NCBI GenBank assembly: GCA_031385325.1
Contig: JANNBJ010000014.1
Span: forward strand, 1 to 21,317
Length of the DNA: 21,317 nucleotides
Direction of reading: 5' to 3'
Origin: SYFY01 sp031385325
Lineage (GTDB): Bacteria; Pseudomonadota; Gammaproteobacteria; Pseudomonadales; Azotimanducaceae
The position numbers and the translations under genes were made by a program. This document shows positions 7,915-13,521 of this stretch, in pieces; the first letter of the stretch is position 1, and the number at the start of each line of letters is the position of its first letter. The notes beneath the pieces were generated by a model, which had not been told where the DNA came from, did no database searches, and saw only the letters and a program-made list of their open reading frames with translations.

Positions 7915-9264
7915 ATGGCTGAGGCAACAATCGACCGAACCATCAAACGGTGGCCCGAGCAAACATTGCGCGGTCATCGCATACCGGGCTCTCGCTACAC
8001 CTCGAAGGAGTTTGCCGAAAAAGAGTGGGAAGGCATGTGGACCAAGGTCTGGCTGCTGCTCGGCCGGGAATCCGAAATGCCAAACCATGGCGACTGGCAA
8101 CTCGAGGAAGTTGGCGCAGAGCAGATCCTCATGGTCCGACAGAAGGATGGTGGGGTAAAAGCGTTCTACAACATCTGCCAGCATCGTGGTAACCCATTGG
8201 TCTCGGGTGAAACCGGTAGCGTGAAGCGGTTTGTCTGTCGTTATCACAGTTGGGCATTCATGCCCGATGGTTCGCTGAATTTCGCGCCGGACTCCGAAGA
8301 TTTCGCAGAAGGCAATCCCTGCGGCAAGGTTCGCCTCGAAGAGTTGCGCTGCGAGACCTTTGCAGGCTTCGTCTGGGTCAACATGGATCTGAACTGTGTC
8401 AGTTTGAAGGAATTTCTCGGGCCGATCTGGGATGACTGGACTCGCTGGGAACTCCAAAAGTGGAAGCGTTATGTTGGCCTGACCACGACGCTGCCGTGCA
8501 ACTGGAAGGTCGTGCTCGACAATTTCAACGAGTCCTATCACGTGCCTACGGTACACATGGGTGCCACCATCACGACCAATCGCCGCAAGGTGAATGGCAA
8601 CGTCAACACGAACATACACGACACGTTGTTTGACCTCTCCGATGAAGGCCACAACCGGATGGTCATGCAGGGTGGATATGGCGTGGGCTCCGTTGACAAG
8701 GAAGGCAACATCCAGGAGCCGTTGGCAGGCTTGTTGCGTCAGTGGGAACTGGATCCCGCTGATTTCAAAGGTCGACCGGAGGTGACGCGCATCGCACTGC
8801 ACGCAGCCAAGCGGAAAGTTGGCAAGAAGAGGGGCTACACCCATTACGAAAACCTGCCCGACGAAGCGTTGACGGACGCATTTCATTACACGCTGTTCCC
8901 CAACTTTGCGGTCTCTGTCTGGGCAGACGGGTTCCACTTTCTGCGGGCTCGGCCGCATGCGACGGACCCCGAACAATGCCTCTTCGACAACTGGTGGTAT
9001 TGCAGCCAGCCAGAAGGCGAGACCGAACCGGTGAGCACCCAGATTGGCATGTTCCCTCGTGATGCCGAGAATCCCCATGTGGTGTTCAAGGTTGGTGAAG
9101 TGTCCATGGGCAAGACCATCGATGAAGACATTGAAGTCTTCGTGCGACAGCAGACGGGTTTCAGGTCACGAGCCTACAAAGGTGTCTACCTGTCAAACCA
9201 GGAAAGCCGCGTACGCCGTTACCATGAGCTCATCGACGACTTTATCGAGGGGCGTCGGCCGTAG
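7915..9264 (+). CDS. Rieske non-heme iron oxygenase, oxygenase component (second)
   Basis: A 449-residue ring-hydroxylating-type oxygenase alpha subunit, clearly different from the preceding one. Rieske ligands are Cys88, His90 (CQHRG), Cys108 and His111 (CRYH). The catalytic iron motif is DNFNESYHVPTVH at 202-214, giving Asp202, Glu206, His209 and His214; Glu stands at the bridging position, as in many alpha subunits of the large terminal-oxygenase group. The third iron ligand should lie in KTIDEDIEVF about 410-418. The frame is open to 7789, but those codons overlap the upstream gene out of frame. ATG 7915 has GGAGG at the right distance and starts the conserved N-terminus. It sits 53 bp after Rieske 1 without its own reductase, so both may share an electron partner encoded elsewhere. 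Confidence 0.92.
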   Translation: MAEATIDRTIKRWPEQTLRGHRIPGSRYTSKEFAEKEWEGMWTKVWLLLGRESEMPNHGDWQLEEVGAEQILMVRQKDGGVKAFYNICQHRGNPLVSGETGSVKRFVCRYHSWAFMPDGSLNFAPDSEDFAEGNPCGKVRLEELRCETFAGFVWVNMDLNCVSLKEFLGPIWDDWTRWELQKWKRYVGLTTTLPCNWKVVLDNFNESYHVPTVHMGATITTNRRKVNGNVNTNIHDTLFDLSDEGHNRMVMQGGYGVGSVDKEGNIQEPLAGLLRQWELDPADFKGRPEVTRIALHAAKRKVGKKRGYTHYENLPDEALTDAFHYTLFPNFAVSVWADGFHFLRARPHATDPEQCLFDNWWYCSQPEGETEPVSTQIGMFPRDAENPHVVFKVGEVSMGKTIDEDIEVFVRQQTGFRSRAYKGVYLSNQESRVRRYHELIDDFIEGRRP

Positions 9265-9305
9265 GGAAGACGCGAGCAGCGCCAGTTCCCGTACGAGCGC
9301 TCGCC

Positions 9306-9357
9306 GTGGGAGCGCTCTGATGATCGAGAACATTCAAGATCATGGGATCGCTCCCAC
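9306..9357. repeat. REP-like hairpin
   Basis: Outer arms GTGGGAGCG (9306-9314) and CGCTCCCAC (9349-9357) and inner arms ATGATC (9320-9325) and GATCAT (9338-9343) make a long imperfect hairpin with a 12-nt loop. The outer arm resembles the core of extragenic palindromes (REP) known from pseudomonads. An extra GAGCGCTC copy precedes it at 9295-9302, and GATCGCTCCCA occurs twice (9346-9356, 9365-9375). No U tract follows. It may act as a transcript stabiliser or a mobile-palindrome relic. Confidence 0.6.
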
Positions 9358-9374
9358 AACGACAGATCGCTCCC

Positions 9375-9419
9375 ATGGTGATAGGCGGGATGGTGATCGG
9401 CGGGATGGTGATCAGCGGG
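9375..9419 (+). repeat. Three tandem 15-bp repeats before the P450 gene
   Basis: Three head-to-tail copies of ATGGTGATNNGCGGG: 9375-9389 (AG), 9390-9404 (CG) and 9405-9419 (CA). The period is a multiple of three, so in one frame each copy reads MVIGG/MVISG, and in the P450 frame each copy contains TGA. The array therefore sets the upstream limit of the open P450 frame. Confidence 0.85.
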
Positions 9420-9438
9420 ACATTGCAGCACGAACAAC

Positions 9439-10623
9439 CCTGAACACCTCGCACATCTCTCAAACCACTTCGATATAGAAGATCCTGTTTTTGCTGAAGA
9501 TTTCGAGGGCGCGCTTGCCCATCTCGTCTCGAACTGCCCGGTCGCACATGGCCTTGTCGGCCCTGGGTATCGTGCATTGAATCGTTATGCGGATGTGCGC
9601 AGATGTGCGCAGGACTGGCGCACGTTCAGTAGCGCCGATGGCTGGATGCTCAATCCACCTGCGGGGAATATTCCCATTCTGCCGGAAGATCTGGATCCGC
9701 CTTATCACTCAAACTGGCGGCGTGTGCTCAATCCGTTTTTCCGCCTCGAGGCGGTTGCGGCACTTGAACTACAGGCTCGCAGTTATGCCAGGGAGCTGGT
9801 CAGTCAGTTTGCCGCGCGGCGACAGTGTGAGTTCATCGCGGATTTTGCGTCGCGGCTGCCAGGGTTGATCCTGTTCAAGCACCTGTTGATCGTTCCCGTA
9901 GAAAAACTGCCGGATCTCTTCCAGGAGATCGAGCGCTATTCCTTTGGTCCTCCTGACGACAGGGCAGCGGCGTTCGGTCGGGTGTATGCGTTTCTCGAAG
10001 CACTGCTGCGCGAGCGGTCTGAACAGCCGCACCACGACAAGGATGACCTGCTGGGCATGATCCTGACCGGCGTCGATGATGCAAGTGGACAACCCTGTGC
10101 ATGGGCGGACAAGGTTCACACGGCTTTGGACGTGGTGTTTGGTGGTCTGGCAACGACGACGCATGCCATGGCCGGTGCGATGCTCGAACTGGCACGCGAT
10201 CCGCAACTTCGGCGCACCGTGCTCACCCTGCCCGGTAAGCTTGATGGCATGGTCGAGGAGACGGTGCGCATGTATGCCCCCGTCGTTGCAGTAGGTCGAA
10301 CCGTTCGAGCAGATGTTTCGGTAGCCGGTGAACAGTTCAGGGCAGGGGACCGCATTGCGCTCAATTTTGCAGCGGCTTCCCGAGATCCGGAAGTTTGTGA
10401 AAACCCGGGCATCTTTGATGCCGGGCGAAAGGAAATCGTGCACACCGCATTCGGCGTTGGCCCGCATCGTTGTCTGGGTGAGCATCTGGCTCGACTTGAA
10501 ATTCGAGTCACGGTTGAGGAAATGCTTCGCCAGATTCCAGATTTCGGACTGACACCCGGGGCCAGGCCACGTTATGAGAGTGGGCAACTACGCACCATGA
10601 CAACGTTGCCTCTTTCTTGGTAG
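9439..10623 (+). CDS. Cytochrome P450 with unresolved start codon (possibly broken or frameshifted at its 5' end)
   Basis: A bacterial class P450. Heme-binding loop FGVGPHRCLG, ExxR motif as EETVR, and I-helix FGGLATTTH are all present. The normally acidic residue before the I-helix Thr is Ala (codon 10150-10152). The first conventional start in frame is TTG 9577, but the frame upstream encodes clear P450 N-terminus: PEHLAHLSNHFDIEDPVF from 9439 (compare PEHLVFDFD of P450cam), then LVSNCPVAHG. It stays open to 9412 with no ATG, GTG or TTG and no ribosome-binding site. Another frame opens at ATG 9375 and ends in CCC TGA at 9438-9443; a +1 shift there joins it exactly to EHLAHL. An indel, a sequencing error, real frameshifting or a decayed gene are all possible. 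The remaining 394 codons are near full length. Substrate unknown; hydroxylation of an imported steroid- or terpenoid-like compound is inferred. Confidence 0.8.
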   Translation, partial: PEHLAHLSNHFDIEDPVFAEDFEGALAHLVSNCPVAHGLVGPGYRALNRYADVRRCAQDWRTFSSADGWMLNPPAGNIPILPEDLDPPYHSNWRRVLNPFFRLEAVAALELQARSYARELVSQFAARRQCEFIADFASRLPGLILFKHLLIVPVEKLPDLFQEIERYSFGPPDDRAAAFGRVYAFLEALLRERSEQPHHDKDDLLGMILTGVDDASGQPCAWADKVHTALDVVFGGLATTTHAMAGAMLELARDPQLRRTVLTLPGKLDGMVEETVRMYAPVVAVGRTVRADVSVAGEQFRAGDRIALNFAAASRDPEVCENPGIFDAGRKEIVHTAFGVGPHRCLGEHLARLEIRVTVEEMLRQIPDFGLTPGARPRYESGQLRTMTTLPLSW

Positions 10624-10669
10624 AACGTCCTGGTAACACGAACGAGTTGGTGTTGCTTGGACGCGCAGA

Positions 10670-11449
10670 TCAGCGCGGCGAGTGACCGTTCACCAGACCG
10701 AACCCTTCCGACTTCCATGCCAGAAGGGTTAACAACTCATCGGACGCGCCTTCAAGTACCCACGGACTCAGCGACAGGAACCAGTTTTCCTGGGTGCGGT
10801 AAATAGGACGGGAGTACCACGCGAAGATGGCGGCCCGGCTGGTCCCGGTAGTTTGGTTGGCGCCGGTGCGGTGCCACACTCGACTGTCGAACGCGACCAT
10901 CGTTCCGGCTGGTGCGATGATCGGCACGCTCCTGATCTGATCGTCAGGCGTCGGCGAACGGTTGAGCAGGTGACTCATCGGTACGACTTCGGTGGCGCCA
11001 TTGTCTGCGTTGAAATCATCCAGCAACCACGACACGTTGCAGCCCTGAGGTCGTGCTGGCCAGGGTTCTGGAACAAAAATCTGATCAGCATGTAATCGAC
11101 CGCCTTCGCTCAAAGGCAGTGCGATGTTGGCGGATAGATTGCCGAGTAGCGCCGGCCAGCCGAGCGTCGCTTTCACCAACTTGAGTGCAGCAGGATGCTC
11201 GACCAGTTTCACGAATACCGGATCACGGCTGAGCACATTCCAGACCCGATGATTGCCGTTTCCGTAGTCGAGGCCAAAACCATCCAACCGCTTGCCCTGT
11301 TCGCTGTCCTGTCGTGCGGCGCGATAGAGCGCCGTGTGCGCATCGGCGAGTTGATCGGGCTTGAGGACGCCAGTGACCAGGCAAATTCCATGATCGCGCA
11401 GATCAGACTCTGCTTGTTCCAGATCAGTTGTTGCGGGAGGTAGCGCCAT
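10670..11449 (-). CDS. Phytanoyl-CoA dioxygenase (PhyH) family protein
   Basis: A 259-residue Fe(II)/2-oxoglutarate-type dioxygenase of the PhyH family. The metal triad is His120 and Asp122 (LHADQ) and His193 (VWHRTGAN), with Arg205 as the likely 2-oxoglutarate carboxylate anchor. Family members hydroxylate acyl-CoAs, terpenoids and many secondary metabolites, so the substrate cannot be stated. The start is ATG 11449 or the adjacent GTG 11452; both lie within five bases of the stop of the preceding DUF385 gene, so translation is probably coupled, and no strong ribosome-binding site is visible. The gene is convergent with the P450, with 46 bp between their stop codons. That gap holds only a small CGCGC/GCGCG stem overlapping this gene's stop, and no clear terminator. 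Confidence 0.88.
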   Translation of the reverse strand: MALPPATTDLEQAESDLRDHGICLVTGVLKPDQLADAHTALYRAARQDSEQGKRLDGFGLDYGNGNHRVWNVLSRDPVFVKLVEHPAALKLVKATLGWPALLGNLSANIALPLSEGGRLHADQIFVPEPWPARPQGCNVSWLLDDFNADNGATEVVPMSHLLNRSPTPDDQIRSVPIIAPAGTMVAFDSRVWHRTGANQTTGTSRAAIFAWYSRPIYRTQENWFLSLSPWVLEGASDELLTLLAWKSEGFGLVNGHSPR

Positions 11450-11454
11450 CACGG

Positions 11455-11874
11455 TCAGGACGCGGACTCTTCCCCCGCTGGATCAAGACGAATGAAGCGG
11501 CGCGGTGGAAAACCTGTCAAAACCCTGAAAAAAAGCCCGACCGGTCGTGCAGCGACAACCTGGTCGCGCTCGGTGCCTTCAACTTCGACGGCGATGTAAT
11601 TACCTTTGACACCATCAGCCTCAACCTGAACGTTCGGGTTTGCCAGGATCTGGTGATACCAGCCGCGTGGCCAGTGATTCACGGCGACGTAGAGCGTGTC
11701 TTCGATCCGGATCTGCGCCAGCACGCGATCTTTATGTTCGCCCGCGGGGTTCGTGGTCGTGATGACCAGGGTGCCTTCGTAGGTGGGCTGTTTGTAGCCA
11801 AGAAAGGTCTCGAACACGCCGACCAGGCCTGCGTAGATCACGAGAATCGTGACCAGCCACTTCAAAGCTCTCAT
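11455..11874 (-). CDS. Membrane-anchored DUF385 / deazaflavin-dependent nitroreductase family protein
   Basis: A 139-residue protein with one N-terminal transmembrane helix (about 5-23) and a split-barrel domain. GTLVITTT followed by WYHQILANPNVQVEADG (72-88) is the core signature of the DUF385/nitroreductase group (hPaWyhNLlAnPdv pattern). In actinobacteria these bind F420 and reduce quinones or nitro compounds; outside them some members bind other cofactors. Whether this organism makes F420 cannot be seen here, so cofactor and reaction are open. A good GGAG site precedes ATG 11874. It is the first gene of a two-gene unit with the PhyH protein and is divergent from the flavoprotein at 11994. 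Confidence 0.72.
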   Translation of the reverse strand: MRALKWLVTILVIYAGLVGVFETFLGYKQPTYEGTLVITTTNPAGEHKDRVLAQIRIEDTLYVAVNHWPRGWYHQILANPNVQVEADGVKGNYIAVEVEGTERDQVVAARPVGLFFRVLTGFPPRRFIRLDPAGEESAS

Positions 11875-11993
11875 CGTTTTCTCCAGTCCCCGACGATTGA
11901 AGGATCTTACGCGTATGGGGCGGATTCGTCAGGCTGTTCGCCGACGGGCAGGCGTGTACAGTATCGAACGAAGATCATCTACAGGGGGCAGGC

Positions 11994-13379
11994 ATGGCAC
12001 GTGACTATGACGTGATTGTAGTGGGGGCTGGAGCCGCAGGCCTCGCAGCGGCACTGGCAGCCAGTCTTGATGGCGCAAGCGTGCTGGTGATGGAAGCAGA
12101 CAAACAAGTCGGAGGATCGTCTCGTCTGAGCGGTGGTCACTTCTATGCCGCGGGAACCTCTCTGCAGAAAGTTGCGGGTATTGAAGGTGATACTGCGGAC
12201 GCCATGTACGAACATTACATGACGTTGAATCAATGGTTGGTCGAGCCTTCGGTGGTCAGGCGCTACTGTGATCTGTCTGCGCCAACTTTCGAATGGTTGA
12301 TGGGACTTGGGGTCGAGTTCAGGCCCGAAGGGGTGTATCGATCGGGCGTGAGTTCCGTGCCACGAGGTCATCGCCCGGAAGGCGCGGGTGAACGGATTGT
12401 CGAAGTGCTCTACGGGCACTGTGGGACACGCGGTGTCGACTTTGTATTCAATGCACGAGTCACGAAACTGCTGACCGATGATGAAGGCCGGATCAGTGGT
12501 ATTCAGAGTGGAAACGACGTCGCCACCGCCGGTGCTGTGATCATGGCGACGGGTGGATTTGGCGCCAACAAGGAACTGCTCAGTCGTCACTATCCACAAG
12601 CGGCCAAGGCCGATAACTGGTCGTGGTACATCGGTTCGCCGATGGCTCAAGGGGATGGGCTCACTCTCGGGCAGCAACTCGATGCCGACATCACGGGGCA
12701 CGATCGCGGACTGCTGCTGGTAACACCCGGATTCAGCCGCGACCTCGAAGTGCTGCTGCCGGGCTGGATCGTCATGGTCAATGCGCAGGGTCATCGATTT
12801 GCCGATGAGACGTCGCCTTATACGGTACTGGGCGGGCTCATCCAGAAAGAAGGCGGGCATGCCTTCGCTGTGTTCGATGAAGCCGCGCGTGCGGCCGCCA
12901 AACCCAGCGCCATTTCGCGAGCCTACTGGGTTAACGAGGTTCTGGAGGCCAAGGCTAACGAAGGCCGCATTGCCCGCGCCGACACCATGTCGGACCTGGC
13001 GAAGAAAATCGGTGCTGATCCGGCAGTGCTTGGGGGCACCATCGCGCGATACAACGCTGACTGTGTAGCCGGCAGAGACTCGGTGTACTTCAAGGATGCA
13101 GCCTCCGGTATGAGGCCGGTGGTGTCGCCACCGTTTTACGCCGCGGAAATCAGGCCCGCGATCATCTGCTGGACGGGGACTGGACTTCGTATCGATTCAG
13201 ATACCCGAGTGCTGCGACGCGATGAGCGCGCCATACCAGGACTGTTTGCGGCGGGAGAGACAGTCGGCTCACTGCATGGTGATCGTTATATCGGCGGGGG
13301 AGGGTCGTATGGACCGTGCGTAGTGTTTGGCAAGCTTGCAGGTGAAACTGCCGCCAGCTACGTGAAAAGCCTCGAATAA
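11994..13379 (+). CDS. FAD-dependent oxidoreductase (FAD_binding_2; fumarate reductase / ketosteroid dehydrogenase-like)
   Basis: A 461-residue soluble flavoprotein. The dinucleotide motif VVGAGAAGLAAALAAS is at residues 9-24, VGGSSRLSGGHFYAAG follows, and the C-terminal FAD motif IPGLFAAGETVG precedes a glycine-rich GGGGSYGPCVVFGKLAG. NAQGHRFADE is the GxRFxxE segment of the fumarate reductase/urocanate reductase/3-ketosteroid delta-1-dehydrogenase superfamily. No signal peptide or heme-binding CXXCH is present, so it is probably cytoplasmic. It is shorter than most KstD enzymes, so delta-1-dehydrogenation is only one option; enone reduction or another steroid/terpenoid redox step is equally possible. 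Start ATG 11994 is preceded by AGGGGG. It ends before a strong terminator and is convergent with TonB receptor 2. Confidence 0.85.
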   Translation: MARDYDVIVVGAGAAGLAAALAASLDGASVLVMEADKQVGGSSRLSGGHFYAAGTSLQKVAGIEGDTADAMYEHYMTLNQWLVEPSVVRRYCDLSAPTFEWLMGLGVEFRPEGVYRSGVSSVPRGHRPEGAGERIVEVLYGHCGTRGVDFVFNARVTKLLTDDEGRISGIQSGNDVATAGAVIMATGGFGANKELLSRHYPQAAKADNWSWYIGSPMAQGDGLTLGQQLDADITGHDRGLLLVTPGFSRDLEVLLPGWIVMVNAQGHRFADETSPYTVLGGLIQKEGGHAFAVFDEAARAAAKPSAISRAYWVNEVLEAKANEGRIARADTMSDLAKKIGADPAVLGGTIARYNADCVAGRDSVYFKDAASGMRPVVSPPFYAAEIRPAIICWTGTGLRIDSDTRVLRRDERAIPGLFAAGETVGSLHGDRYIGGGGSYGPCVVFGKLAGETAASYVKSLE

Positions 13380-13468
13380 GGGGCTCGGCTCTAGCCATCT
13401 TTGTTGGAAACCGTTCCTGCAAACAAGCGAGCGTGCCACCCAGACGCTTCAAATCCCGAATCGCAGGC

Positions 13469-13505
13469 AAAAAAATGCCAGGCCACCTACGCGGCCTGGC
13501 TTTAT
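13469..13505. terminator. Strong bidirectional terminator
   Basis: GCCAGGCC (13477-13484) and GGCCTGGC (13493-13500) form a perfect 8-bp GC-rich stem with an 8-nt loop. On the - strand the stem is followed, after one A, by seven U (A run at 13469-13475 on +), ideal for TonB receptor 2. On the + strand it is followed by TTTAT, weaker but usable for the flavoprotein gene. It lies between the convergent stops at 13379 and 13522. Confidence 0.85.
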
Positions 13506-13521
13506 GGGTCAGCCTGTCAGA

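Noticed and set aside
7909..9078. 389-residue open frame on the - strand
   Set aside because: Complete antisense shadow of the second Rieske oxygenase; no recognisable motif and no ribosome-binding site.
9306..9357. REP-like hairpin as rho-independent terminator of the Rieske operon
   Set aside because: No U run follows on either strand, and the stem is interrupted by mismatches.
9375..9419. Tandem 15-bp units as a CRISPR array or riboswitch
   Set aside because: The units are contiguous with no spacers and no cas genes nearby; no known riboswitch core is visible.
9375..9443. Stand-alone small peptide MVIGGMVIGGMVISG...
   Set aside because: No ribosome-binding site and no reason to see it as an independent gene; it is only of interest as a possible displaced start of the P450.
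11979..12860. 293-residue open frame on the - strand
   Set aside because: Antisense to the FAD_binding_2 flavoprotein, low-complexity basic composition, no family match by eye.
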